Below are positions 13,831-22,772 of a stretch of 64,000 bases of DNA, piece by piece. The stretch comes from Pirellulales bacterium (GTDB lineage Bacteria > Planctomycetota > Planctomycetia > Pirellulales > Lacipirellulaceae), in assembly GCA_019636345.1 (NCBI GenBank), contig JAHBXQ010000003.1, positions 558,001 through 622,000 on the forward strand, read 5' to 3'. Under the pieces are notes generated by a model that did no database searches, had not been told where the DNA came from, and worked only from the letters and a program-made list of their open reading frames with translations. Every line of letters starts with the position of its first letter. Position 1 is the first letter of the stretch. The position numbers and the translations under genes are program-made.

Positions 13831-14058
13831 TTATTCTCGGCGGTCGGCCCGAACGTCGTCGACGACTTCGTCGATCGCTTGCTCGATGACCGCGGGATCA
13901 ATCGTCGCGTTGTGCTGTTTGATGCGGCGCGCCGTCTCCAGGAACAGCGTTCGCCGCATGGTTTGGTTGACGAACGTTCCGACGTCGACAGCGGCGCCTT
14001 GTGCAGCGAGCAGCGCCTGCAACTCACGGTACGTATTGTCTGAGAGTTCTATCTGCAT
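13831..14058 (-). CDS. Antitoxin of the PIN toxin pair
   Basis: 75 residues beginning MQIELSDNTYRELQALLAAQ. Small, acidic-helical protein with a short N-terminal beta-strand, as in many VapB/ribbon-helix-helix-like antitoxins. It ends 5 bases before the PIN toxin start, the usual antitoxin-then-toxin order. It should bind and block the toxin and repress its own promoter; both are family inference. The antitoxin is intact although the toxin frame is broken. Confidence 0.7.
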   Translation of the reverse strand: MQIELSDNTYRELQALLAAQGAAVDVGTFVNQTMRRTLFLETARRIKQHNATIDPAVIEQAIDEVVDDVRADRRE

Positions 14059-14118
14059 CGCGGACTCCTGGACCGACTGCTTCCCATTATCGCACGAACT
14101 CGGCGCTTGGCCAACTGC

Positions 14119-15183
14119 TCACCGCCCCTCCCCCAACAGCGACGGCAGCCACGTGCACAGGTAGAACGCCCGGGGAGCGGTCAGGTCCAAGAGTTGCGCC
14201 AGATCGAACCGCGCCGCGGGTCGCAGCGACCCGCCGTCGGCCGACAGCAGCGAACTGAGCGTGGTCGGCGGCTGATCGTACTTGATCGCGCGGACCGATT
14301 TCACGTCGCGGCCGGCGAGTTCGGCGGCTCGAGCGATTGCCTCGTCGAGGAAGCCGATTCGATCGACTAGCCCCAACGCCTTCGCCTGATCGGCCGAAAA
14401 GATTTGCCCCGTGGTCGCTTGTTCAAGCCTCGCGTCGTCCTTGGCCAGCTTCGGTCGGCCGGACCGGACGATGTTCTTGAACCGCTCAAAGCTTTCGTCG
14501 ACCAACGTCTGCAGCAACTCGCGTTCGGCGGCTCGTTCTTCGGGTTTCAGTTCGCGGGTGGGGCTCCCCATGAGCTTGTTCGGGTGGCTGGCGACCGAGT
14601 CGTCGCGGACGTTGTACTGGGCCAACAGGCCCGACAGGTCGTAATGCGGGATCACGACGCCGATCGAACCGGTCCAGGTGCTCGGCTCGGCGAAGACGAC
14701 GTCGGGGGCGTCTCCCGCGGCCATGGCCAAGTAGTAGCCGCCGCTGGCGCAGATGCTGCCCATGCTGACGACCAGCGGCAGTTCGCGCTCGTCGGCGAGC
14801 TTGCGGAGCGCGTGGTAGAGGTAGTCGCTGGCCGTCACGGTGCCGCCGGGGGAGTCGATTCGCAGGACGACCGCCTTGACCGCGTCGTCCTCGCGGATGC
14901 GGTCGATCTGCTGCTTGACGAATCCGTCGGAGTCGAGGATCGCCCCCTCGATCCGCAGTACGGCGATTTTGTCCTTCGCCTCGCGGTCGAGCGAGTGGTA
15001 CTTTTCCTGGGGCCCGCCGGGGGGGCTGAAGTAGCTGCGATAACTCGCCGCCTGCCCCAGAATGATCATCACGGCCGCGCCCAGTGCTAGCAGCAGGTAT
15101 CGGCCGTACTTGCCCAACGCAGGGGTCGGGGCCTGCTGCACGACGATCTGCGGGTTGCCGGCGGGGCTGTTCTCGGACGACAT
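14119..15183 (-). CDS. sppA: Signal peptide peptidase SppA (S49 family)
   Basis: 354 residues, the short SppA form with one membrane anchor (residues ~28-46). It cuts cleaved signal peptides in or near the membrane. The Ser-Lys dyad is visible: Ser147 in GSICASGGYYLAMA and Lys203 in HPNKLMGSPTRELKPEE. The Gly-rich strand LRIDSPGGTVTASD is also typical. The ATG at 15183 follows an AGGAG site by about 10 bases; an upstream in-frame ATG at 15228 has no such site. The gene is divergent from the TIM-barrel gene at 15527. Confidence 0.92.
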   Translation of the reverse strand: MSSENSPAGNPQIVVQQAPTPALGKYGRYLLLALGAAVMIILGQAASYRSYFSPPGGPQEKYHSLDREAKDKIAVLRIEGAILDSDGFVKQQIDRIREDDAVKAVVLRIDSPGGTVTASDYLYHALRKLADERELPLVVSMGSICASGGYYLAMAAGDAPDVVFAEPSTWTGSIGVVIPHYDLSGLLAQYNVRDDSVASHPNKLMGSPTRELKPEERAAERELLQTLVDESFERFKNIVRSGRPKLAKDDARLEQATTGQIFSADQAKALGLVDRIGFLDEAIARAAELAGRDVKSVRAIKYDQPPTTLSSLLSADGGSLRPAARFDLAQLLDLTAPRAFYLCTWLPSLLGEGR

Positions 15184-15253
15184 GACGGGGGCGCTCCTGA
15201 AGGCGACGCGGCGGATCGGGCGAACCAAGCCATTCTACCCGCTCGCCGCGATT

Positions 15254-15409
15254 GTTTCACCACGGGGAACGGGGAACGCGGAAGGCGCGACACGGCATAC
15301 GCGAGCCGTAAGGAGGCTGAGGTCGAAGCACGGCCCACGCCGCCTCTTGCACTCGTCCGCGAGATCAGTATTCCGACTCCCCCCGTGTTCCATGCCTCCG
15401 TGGTGAAAC
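15254..15409. repeat. Inverted repeat pair GTTTCACCACGG in the sppA upstream gap
   Basis: GTTTCACCACGG at 15254-15265 is perfectly inverted at 15398-15409, in the 343 bp gap between the divergent sppA and TIM-barrel genes. The spacer has no gene. It is probably a dispersed repeat, but no second copy is present in the window. Confidence 0.6.
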
Positions 15410-15526
15410 CTGCCGAAAGCCCCGGCCCCGGCGGGTGTTGCCCCTGGGGCCCGGACCCGGCTAAAGTACCCCTTGCGGCGGCCGGTACGGCGCGCCGGCG
15501 TCGGTTCGAGGCAAAGGAGTTTGGTT

Positions 15527-16279
15527 GTGTTTGTTTGCGCCGCTGCAGAGTGTTTTCCCAATCTGCCCACAGACGAGGTGCTGCCCACGCTGGTCGATTT
15601 GCAGTTCACGGCGATCGAACTGCGGCTTGGCGAGGACTCGGCCGCGTGGTGCCGCCCGTCGCTGGCACTGGAGGATCTGGACCGGGCGATCGACATGTTT
15701 CGCGACACGCATCGGCTGACGATCGCGGCGCTTTCGTTCGATCTGCCGCCAAGCGATCCCCAATACCAGCAGAAGTTCGCCGCATGCTGCAAGCTGGCCA
15801 AGGCGCTGCGCGTCGTGCCGTTGGCGGTCCCCGCCGCCGAACTGGGCACCCCCTTCAACGAGGAGATCGAGCGCCTGCGCGGGATGGTCAAGTCGGCCTC
15901 GCTCGAAGGGTGTCAGGTCGCCATGAAGACGACCATCGGCTGCATGACCGAGGACCCCGATACGGCGGTCGTGCTGTGCGACACGGTCAAGGGGCTGGGG
16001 CTCACCCTCGACCCCAGCCATTACGTCGCCGGACCGCGGCAAGGGCGCGACTTCTCGAAGGTCCTTCCCTACGTATACCACGTCCATCTGCGCGACTCGA
16101 CCAAGAGCAAGCTTTACGTCCGCGTCGGCCAAGGGGAAATCGACTACGGCAAGCTGATCGGCCAGTTGGAAAAAGTCGGCTACAACCGCGCACTGACCAT
16201 CGACATGACCCCGCTTGAGGGGTTCGAGCACAAAGCAGAAATGCGCAAGATGCGGCTGCTGCTCGACAGTTTGCTGTAA
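15527..16279 (+). CDS. Xylose-isomerase-like TIM-barrel protein
   Basis: 250 residues, starting at GTG 15527, 8 bases after an AAAGGAG site; this decides the start over an upstream ATG. The fold signature is that of the AP endonuclease family 2 / sugar isomerase group: FTAIELRLGED early, LGLTLDPSHYV in the middle, YVYHVHLRDSTKSKLYVRVG and GEIDYGKLIGQLEKVGYNRA late. The His, Asp and Glu residues in these blocks are the usual metal ligands. The substrate cannot be told from sequence; sugar epimerisation or isomerisation is likely. The ECF sigma gene follows about 200 bp later. Confidence 0.8.
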   Translation: MFVCAAAECFPNLPTDEVLPTLVDLQFTAIELRLGEDSAAWCRPSLALEDLDRAIDMFRDTHRLTIAALSFDLPPSDPQYQQKFAACCKLAKALRVVPLAVPAAELGTPFNEEIERLRGMVKSASLEGCQVAMKTTIGCMTEDPDTAVVLCDTVKGLGLTLDPSHYVAGPRQGRDFSKVLPYVYHVHLRDSTKSKLYVRVGQGEIDYGKLIGQLEKVGYNRALTIDMTPLEGFEHKAEMRKMRLLLDSLL

Positions 16280-16478
16280 GCGACGTTCCGGCTCGGCGGG
16301 GCCTCGCACTCCCGTCTCAGGGCGAGGGCCGAAAGCTCGGCGACGTTTTCCGCAAAGCTCCGCCGTGGCGCCAAGCGAAACTTCGCCCTCCGCTCGGGGT
16401 TTGTATACTGACAGCCGGGGCTCGGGCCGGGACCGTCGGCCGACGCGCCCTGGCAGCAACCTCGCGAGGCCCGCTGGA

Positions 16479-17141
16479 GTGTCGATCACCGATTCCACCG
16501 CGCTGCGTTACACGGCTCAGGATCCTGACGTCCGGCTCATGCTGCGCGTGCGGGACGGCGATGCGCAGGCGTTCGAGGAGTTGATGTTGCGGTACCAGGG
16601 ACGGGTGGCGTCGCTGATGACCCACCTCGTCGGCCGGCGCGACTTGGCCGAGGACCTGACCCAGGACGTGTTTCTGCGGGTCTACCGAGCTCGCGGTCGG
16701 TATGTGCCGGGGTCGAAGTTTTCGACCTGGTTGTTCACGATCGCTCACAACGTGGCGGCCAACTCGCGGCGGTCGGCGGCTCGACGGCGCGAGATCAATC
16801 TCGCCCCGGCCCCCGGCGGCGACTCGGCGGCCAACTCGCTGGAAGCCCACGCCCTCGACGCCAGCGGCATGATGCCGACCCGACTGGCCGACAAAGCCGA
16901 ACTGCGGCAGATTGTCGAACTGGCCGTCGGCACGCTCAACGAGCGACAGCGCGAGGCGATGTTGCTCAACAAATTCGAACACCTCAGCTACGAAGAGATT
17001 GCCGAGGTTATGCAATTGACCCCCTCGGCCGTCAAGTCGCTGCTGTCCCGCGCGCGGGTCAATCTGCGCGACGTCCTGGAACCGTACCTGCAACAAGGCG
17101 TCCGTGTCGACGGGTTGGGAGGACTCGATGACCGCTCCTGA
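16479..17141 (+). CDS. ECF-type RNA polymerase sigma factor
   Basis: 220 residues. Region 2 is VRDGDAQAFEELMLRYQGRV with DLAEDLTQDVFLRVYRARGR and FSTWLFTIAHNVAAN; region 4 is LNERQREAMLLNKFEHLSYE followed by LTPSAVKSLLSRARVNLRDV. It directs RNA polymerase to a specific promoter set. GTG 16479 is taken as the start because it gives the usual length; the first ATG (16540) would remove part of region 2. Its stop overlaps the start of the next gene by 14 bases, so the two are translationally coupled. Confidence 0.9.
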   Translation: MSITDSTALRYTAQDPDVRLMLRVRDGDAQAFEELMLRYQGRVASLMTHLVGRRDLAEDLTQDVFLRVYRARGRYVPGSKFSTWLFTIAHNVAANSRRSAARRREINLAPAPGGDSAANSLEAHALDASGMMPTRLADKAELRQIVELAVGTLNERQREAMLLNKFEHLSYEEIAEVMQLTPSAVKSLLSRARVNLRDVLEPYLQQGVRVDGLGGLDDRS

Positions 17142-18711
17142 ATCCAACGCCGATCGCGAGCGGATGCTCGAACAGATTGTGGCCTATCTCGACGGCGAGC
17201 TTTCGCCCTCCGAGAGCGCCGAGATCGAGCGCCGGCTCGCGCGCGACGAAGAGTTCCGGCAGGAGATGCAGGGGATTGAGCGCGCATGGGCGGCGCTCGA
17301 CGATCTGCCGCGGACGACGCTCGACGATCGGTTCGCCCGGACGACGATGGAGATGGTCGTGTCGGAGGCCGCCAACGAAGTGGCGGCGCTCACCGCGGCG
17401 CTGCCGGTGGTACGGCGCAAGCGGCAGTGGTCGCGGTTGCTGGCCGGGGCGGCGGCGGGGCTGTTGGCGTTTCTGGCCGTGCGGATCGTCCGCGACGCGC
17501 CCAATCGGGCCTTGCTCGCCGATCTGCCGGTCGTTCGCAACGTCGACAGTTACTCGCAGCTCCCTGGCGTCGACGGATCGGCCGCTGTGAAGTTCTTGAC
17601 GTTGCTGGGAACCGATTACGGCGCCGAGTTGCGTGCAGCCACGGTCAGCGGCGGCGATCTGAGCGAGGAAGCCGCCGAACTCGCACGGCTGGGCCAACCG
17701 ACCGAGCGCCGGGCTTGGCTCGCGGGGCTCTCCCCCGAGGCGTCGGCGACGTTGGCTGCACAGGCCGACCGTTTTGCCGCGCTGGCGCCCAAGGAGCAAC
17801 AGCGGCTGCGAGCGATCAACGACGCCGTGTTCGCCCCTGAGGCGCCGACCGAGGAGCTGTTCGAGACGCTGGTCCTTTACCGCCGCTGGCTGTCGCTGCT
17901 GCCGGCGAGCAAGCAGTTCGAGCTGCGCAAGCTGCCGGACGACGAGCGGCTGGCGGAGATCGGGATCGAGCTGGCGCAGCGCACAATCGACGAAGCGCTA
18001 GAACTGAACGAGGAGGAGCTTCGGCGCCTCAACGACGCTCTGCGAAGAGCGTTCGCCGACTTGGGCCCCGGCCGAGGAGGACCGAACAACCGTTCCTCGC
18101 AGCGCTGGCAACGGTCGATTCTCAGCATTGACGATCGCAACGGCGACTTGGCGAAGGAACTTGTGGCCAAGTACGCGCAGGTCAAGGATGCGCTTCCTGA
18201 ACGAACAAAGGAAGTCTTCGAGAATCTTGAACCGTGGGAGCAGCGCAACCAACTGGCCAAGTGGGCCCGGCAGTGGATTTCGATGCAGGGGGAGGTCAGC
18301 CGACAAGACCTCGAGGAGTTTTTCGTCGAGCATCTCGACGACGCCGAGCGGACGCGGTTGTTGGCCCTGCCGGCGGACGAGATGGAGACGCAACTCGAGC
18401 AGTTGTATCGCGGGACGACCCAGCGTCGCGGGTTCGGTCCCGGACCGCAGGGGGGGCCCGGCGATCCGCGCGGCGGGCGTCGCGGGGGGCCGCCGTGGCG
18501 CCCCGGCGAGGGATTTGGCGACGGCCCGGATCGCCCCGGCGGTCCCGGCGGCCCTCCGCCTCCCGAGGACTTCGAGGAGTGGGCCGGAAGAGGCTTCGGC
18601 CGCGGCCCTGGGTCGGGTCCAGGACCAGGTCGGCGCAGCAGGTCCGACGAGCTGGATCGTGATCCTCGCGAATCGCGCCCCGCGCCTCCTCCTCCTCCTC
18701 CGACGGATTGA
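17128..18711 (+). CDS. Membrane-anchored putative anti-sigma factor with long periplasmic domain
   Basis: 527 residues. The start ATG 17128 follows a GGGAGG site. The N-terminal ~80 residues (LEQIVAYLDGELSPSESAEI and the following helices) match anti-sigma N-terminal domains but lack the zinc-binding HxxxCxxC. One membrane helix (~110-127, RLLAGAAAGLLAFLAV) leads to a large helical region, with repeats such as LSPEASATLAAQADRFAALA resembling DUF3106, and then a Gly/Pro/Arg-rich tail (around residues 420-527). Overlap with the sigma gene and this layout indicate sigma control by an extracytoplasmic signal; the signal is unknown. The low-complexity tail is unusual for anti-sigma factors. Confidence 0.75.
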   Translation: MTAPESNADRERMLEQIVAYLDGELSPSESAEIERRLARDEEFRQEMQGIERAWAALDDLPRTTLDDRFARTTMEMVVSEAANEVAALTAALPVVRRKRQWSRLLAGAAAGLLAFLAVRIVRDAPNRALLADLPVVRNVDSYSQLPGVDGSAAVKFLTLLGTDYGAELRAATVSGGDLSEEAAELARLGQPTERRAWLAGLSPEASATLAAQADRFAALAPKEQQRLRAINDAVFAPEAPTEELFETLVLYRRWLSLLPASKQFELRKLPDDERLAEIGIELAQRTIDEALELNEEELRRLNDALRRAFADLGPGRGGPNNRSSQRWQRSILSIDDRNGDLAKELVAKYAQVKDALPERTKEVFENLEPWEQRNQLAKWARQWISMQGEVSRQDLEEFFVEHLDDAERTRLLALPADEMETQLEQLYRGTTQRRGFGPGPQGGPGDPRGGRRGGPPWRPGEGFGDGPDRPGGPGGPPPPEDFEEWAGRGFGRGPGSGPGPGRRSRSDELDRDPRESRPAPPPPPPTD

Positions 18712-18759
18712 GTTCGGCTGGCGGACCGGCGCTGATCGCCCGGGCGGGACGACGTTGTT

Positions 18760-19929
18760 TCAGTCCAGAATGCCGCCCCGAGTCGGCGCATGCGAGCACT
18801 GGCGGATGATGCGCCCCGCCGCGAGCGCGACGACGTCGCTGCGGGTCCGGCAGATCGTCTCGAATTGCTCCCACGCGCCGCTCCGCGAGGCCAGTTCCAC
18901 GAGCGTCGGCGCCAGCGGCGACAACACGGCGTCGGTCGGCACGAGCTCGGCGTACGCCTCGAGCGCCGCCCCCGCGTCGCCGATTCGATCGAGCAGCATG
19001 ACGTACGCCTCGACCGGCGCGAGATCGCCCGGCGTCGTCGACAATCGGCGCGCCTGCTCGGCAAAGTACTCCCGCGCTGCGTCGACTTGTTCGCCGAGCG
19101 TCGCGGCAAGGAACAGCCCGTGGGCCCGATACGTCTCCTCGAACGGCGGATCGCCGGGGTACTGCAAGTCGGCCGGCAATCGGCTGCCGTATGCGGCCAT
19201 CTCCAGCGCCTTGCGCACAATTTCCGGATCGGCGGCGACGCGGGCGTGGCGCACGGCGCTGGCCAGATGCGAGGCGTCCAGGTGGTAGTCGCCCGCCGCG
19301 GTGAGCTGCGGGAACTGCTCGACAAGCTCGCCGACCGACAGGTCCGGCGGCGCTTGTCCCGTGAGCCGCTGCAGGTGCCCGCGCAAGTTGCCGCGGAGCT
19401 CGCCGTAGACGTGCCGTACCAGCACCGCGACGCATGCTCGCAGTTCCGCCGGGCCAAGCTGCCCCTGCATGCCGTCGAGGGTCGTGATCGCGCTGCAGGT
19501 TCCCTGTCGCCCGGCGAGCCAGGCGAAGCCGCGCTCGGGATCGACTCCCTCGAACAGCGCCACCTCAATCAGTTCGTCGACGGCATCCTCGTCCGGAGTC
19601 GTGCGGGCGAGCCGATCGCGGAGAAGTCGCTTTTCGCCGGTGGGACGCAGATACAACCACGCCTCGCGGACGCGTCCCGCCTCTGCCAACAGGGCGCCGA
19701 CCTCGCGGCAGGCGTCCAGATAGCTCGCTTCGAGCTGCGCGCGGAGCGACTCGTCGACCTCGTCGAAACCCGTGCGCCGTCCGATCGGCAGTCCCAAGGC
19801 GTGCTGCCGCTCGACGAGCCGTAGATCGAACAGCCGGTGAAAGTTCCCCGCCGCGACGAGCTCTCGCGCCGCTTGGGCGAAGATCTCCGCCGCGGCGGCC
19901 GTTGTCGAGGATGCGGGGTCAAGCGTCAT
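18760..19929 (-). CDS. Conserved-looking hypothetical helical protein
   Basis: 389 residues, almost entirely predicted helix and without a signal peptide or membrane segment. Sections such as EVGALLAEAGRVREAWLYLR and ALEAYAELVPTDAVLSPLAP resemble TPR or other helical-repeat proteins. Codon use is like the neighbours and the frame is long and undisturbed, so it is a real gene. I do not recognise the family. It converges on the anti-sigma gene with 48 bp between them. Confidence 0.6.
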   Translation of the reverse strand: MTLDPASSTTAAAAEIFAQAARELVAAGNFHRLFDLRLVERQHALGLPIGRRTGFDEVDESLRAQLEASYLDACREVGALLAEAGRVREAWLYLRPTGEKRLLRDRLARTTPDEDAVDELIEVALFEGVDPERGFAWLAGRQGTCSAITTLDGMQGQLGPAELRACVAVLVRHVYGELRGNLRGHLQRLTGQAPPDLSVGELVEQFPQLTAAGDYHLDASHLASAVRHARVAADPEIVRKALEMAAYGSRLPADLQYPGDPPFEETYRAHGLFLAATLGEQVDAAREYFAEQARRLSTTPGDLAPVEAYVMLLDRIGDAGAALEAYAELVPTDAVLSPLAPTLVELASRSGAWEQFETICRTRSDVVALAAGRIIRQCSHAPTRGGILD

Positions 19930-20056
19930 GGGGGCGGCACAAGGCGGCGGGACGATGGGGAGTTGTCAGGAGTTGATTCAGGGCTGGCCGCCGCTCGGTC
20001 GTCGTGACGTCAGATGGTCATCGGGTCCCATGGTCTCCTGGTCCCCCCCAAATGTC

Positions 20057-20086
20057 CGAGCCCCGAGGCGTTCGCCCCGGGGCTCG
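20057..20086 (-). terminator. Hairpin downstream of the Gfo/Idh/MocA gene
   Basis: CGAGCCCCG (20057-20065) pairs with CGGGGCTCG (20078-20086), a perfect 9 bp stem with a self-complementary loop. It lies 55 bp after the oxidoreductase stop on the minus strand. No clear T-run follows, so the call is moderate. The rest of the gap 19930-20140 has no gene. Confidence 0.55.
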
Positions 20087-20140
20087 TGGTGCTAAGATCG
20101 AATCAAGCGACGACAACGCCGCAGCGCTCGATCGCTGCGC

Positions 20141-21499
20141 TTACAGTTCGTAACCGTAGCGGTACTCGGTCTTGACGATCTTCATCAACTCGGGGTCGGG
20201 GGTGGTCAGCGCCTTGGCGTCCCACGCGACCTTGCCCGGCTTCCACACGGCCAGATTGCCCAGCAAGATCGTTTCGGTGAGCGGCCCGCCGTAGTCGACG
20301 ATGTTCGACACGGGTTTCTTCGAGCGGTCGTGGATCGCCTCGTAGAACTCCTGGACATGGCCCAACTCGGGCTCGCCCGGGGGCTTCGGGTAGTCGACGT
20401 CGAGCCACGGGTCGTCCGTGCTCAACTCGATCCCCGCTTCGGCGTAGTCCCCTCCGGCGTACATCGTCCCCTTGTCCCCCACCAGAAGACAACCGCTCGC
20501 GTTGAGCGTCTTGGGCTGCCCTTCGCTGGTGGTCCCTTCGATGAATTTGGCGTACAACTCAGCGGGCGGCTTTTTCGTGCCGTCGTACCAGTAGAGATTG
20601 AACGCCGCGCGGCCGTCGAGTTCGGGGAATTCGAATTTGATCGACGACCACTCGGGATAACTGTCTTGGTTATGGCCCGAGGTCTCGGCCTCGACGCTTA
20701 ACGGGTCGCGCATGTTGAGAGCCATGAACGGCAAATTGCATGTGTGGCACGCCATGTCGCCCAGGGCGCCGGTGCCGAAATCCCACCAGCCGCGCCACTT
20801 GAACGTGTGGTACCCCTCGCCGTAGGGCCGATAAGGCGCCGGGCCGAGCCAGGCTTCCCAGTTCAGTTCGTTGGGGATCGGCTTCGGCTCAGGCCGCGCC
20901 TCGCCTTGCGGCCAGACCGGGCGATTGGTCCAAACGTGCACTTCCTTGACCGTTCCAATTTGCCCCGCCTTGATCTGATAGGCCGCCTTGCGCATCGGCT
21001 CGAACGCGGTGTACTGGTTGCCCATCTGGGTCGTCACGCCCGTCTCCTTGGCGATCCGCTGCAACTCGCGGGCTTCCCAGATCGTCTTGGTCAGCGGCTT
21101 CTGGCAGTAGACGTGCTTGCCCATCTTCATCGCCTTGGAGGCGATGACGGCGTGCGTGTGGTCGGGGGTGCTGATCGTTACGACGTCGATCTTGTCCCCC
21201 AGCCGGTCGAGCATCTCGCGATAGTCGGTGAACTTGTTCTCGGTCTTGTAGACTTTGGCCGACTGGTCGAGGAAGGTCCGATCGGCGTCGCAAACGGCGA
21301 AGATCTTGCCGAACCGCGACGCGTTCTTCACGTCGCCGCGCCCCTTGCCGTTGACGCCGCAGGAGGCGATCTGCAGTTGTTCGTTGGGCGACGTGCTCGC
21401 CCGGGCGGCGATTCCTCCCGCCACCCAGAACCCGACGCCGGCGGCGGCCGTCGTCTTCAGAAAATCGCGCCGCGAAGCGCCGTGGTCTTGTGAACCCAT
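20141..21499 (-). CDS. TAT-exported Gfo/Idh/MocA-family oxidoreductase
   Basis: 452 residues. Starts at ATG 21499 with a twin-arginine signal (ASRRDFLKTTAAA). The Rossmann domain reads CGVNGKGRGDVKN and KIFAVCDADRTF; the family block is TISTPDHTHAVIASKAMKMG plus VYCQKPLTKTIWEARELQRI (the catalytic-lysine EKP motif reads QKP here). The C-terminal part matches planctomycete dehydrogenases (WRGWWDFGTGALGDMACH). NAD(P)-dependent oxidation of a sugar or cyclitol outside the cytoplasm is likely; the substrate is unknown. The frame upstream of 21499 is not protein-like. Confidence 0.88.
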   Translation of the reverse strand: MGSQDHGASRRDFLKTTAAAGVGFWVAGGIAARASTSPNEQLQIASCGVNGKGRGDVKNASRFGKIFAVCDADRTFLDQSAKVYKTENKFTDYREMLDRLGDKIDVVTISTPDHTHAVIASKAMKMGKHVYCQKPLTKTIWEARELQRIAKETGVTTQMGNQYTAFEPMRKAAYQIKAGQIGTVKEVHVWTNRPVWPQGEARPEPKPIPNELNWEAWLGPAPYRPYGEGYHTFKWRGWWDFGTGALGDMACHTCNLPFMALNMRDPLSVEAETSGHNQDSYPEWSSIKFEFPELDGRAAFNLYWYDGTKKPPAELYAKFIEGTTSEGQPKTLNASGCLLVGDKGTMYAGGDYAEAGIELSTDDPWLDVDYPKPPGEPELGHVQEFYEAIHDRSKKPVSNIVDYGGPLTETILLGNLAVWKPGKVAWDAKALTTPDPELMKIVKTEYRYGYEL

Positions 21500-22099
21500 C
21501 GTGGTTGCCCCTGTGAAAATCGGTGATTGGCTGTCGGCCGCGGGTTGCACGGCGGCGTGCCGGACGCCGCCGGCCGCAGCGGCCGAACGCTGCGATGTCG
21601 AACTCGCCAAGCGGTCCTCGGCGTGCACAAACGCTCCGTGCAGACGGCGATGCAACCGCTTGACCGGACAAGGGGCTGCGCCGCCGCCCCCCATTGAAGC
21701 GACAGCCGAGAGCAAAGCGCAAGGATTCGGGGAAGGTACGACCGGCACGTCGCCGGACGCGAGACCGCCGGTCGCAGAACGCCGGGGCTTTCGCCCGAGC
21801 TTAACAATGTAGCCCGACGGGCGCGGGGGGGCAAGAAACGCATGCCCCCGCCAAATTCCCGCAAAGCGGCCAGATTCACCCCGAAACGGGCCCAGCGACG
21901 CTCCTCCGGCTGAACAGCGCGACGCGCGGCCAGCCGGCTGTTCCCTTTGTCCCGGCGCCGGGTCCAGAATCCTCTCAGGGGGTACGGCGTCGTGGATTTC
22001 AACTACAATACACCGACCTGCGAAACCCCGCCGATCCGGCGTCGGGCGGGTTCCGTCTCTTGCCCGTCTCTCATCCTTCCTTGGAGCAGAAGAAGCCGA
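21500..22099. other. 600 bp divergent intergenic region
   Basis: Lies between the minus-strand oxidoreductase and the plus-strand PEP-CTERM gene, so it should contain both promoters. I see no RNA gene, repeat or clear operator in it. Open frames here are non-protein-like shadows of high G+C. Confidence 0.4.
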
Positions 22100-22693
22100 A
22101 TGTTGCGCAACACCCTGAGACACATCGCTTGGACCCTTCTTGTCACGTTCGCCGCAACCGCCCAAGTGCGCGCCGCCACGTACGACGAAGCGATCGACGG
22201 CGACCTGTCGGGCAATCCGGCGGCCCCGACGCCCTTCGTCCTGGAACCCGGCTCGAACCGGCTCTTCGGCGCCGCAGGGCAGACCGATTACGACCTCCTC
22301 GCGGTGACGATCCCGGCCGGGCATGTGCTCGATTCCTTGGTGCTCGACGCATTCGTTCTCGATTTCACGTTTTCGTCGTTCATCGCCGTCGCCAACGGTC
22401 CTACCTGGCCGACCGGGCTGGGAGGGAGCGTCTCCCCGGCTCAACTGATCGGCTGGGAACTGTTCGACGACTCGCAGATCGGACTCGATCTTCTGCCGGG
22501 CATTGCGTCGAACATCGGAGCGTTCACGCCTCCGCTCGCCAGCGGCGTGTATTCGATCTTGCTGCAGGACACATCCAGCCCGTTCACGTACGCATTCACC
22601 TTCAACGTGACGGCCGTGCCGGAGCCGGCGGCGGCGGGATTAGCGCTTGTCGGATTGTTCGCGCTGGGGCGCCGACGGTTCCGGGTCGCGTAA
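22100..22693 (+). CDS. Secreted PEP-CTERM protein
   Basis: 197 residues. Starts MLRNTLRHIAWTLLVTFAAT, a signal peptide with cleavage after AQVRA. The C-terminus has the sorting signal VPEPAAAGLALVGLFALGRR: the VPEP motif, a hydrophobic helix and a basic end. Exosortase should cut it and anchor or release it with exopolysaccharide. The body is beta-rich with no enzyme motif, so a structural or adhesive role is possible. The ATG has a weak GGAG site 13 bases upstream. Confidence 0.85.
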   Translation: MLRNTLRHIAWTLLVTFAATAQVRAATYDEAIDGDLSGNPAAPTPFVLEPGSNRLFGAAGQTDYDLLAVTIPAGHVLDSLVLDAFVLDFTFSSFIAVANGPTWPTGLGGSVSPAQLIGWELFDDSQIGLDLLPGIASNIGAFTPPLASGVYSILLQDTSSPFTYAFTFNVTAVPEPAAAGLALVGLFALGRRRFRVA

Positions 22694-22772
22694 CGCCGGC
22701 CGACCGAACGTCGAACGATTCAAGCAGCATGCGCCGCTGCGTAGCCACGACGGGGCGCCAGGGTACGCCGCC

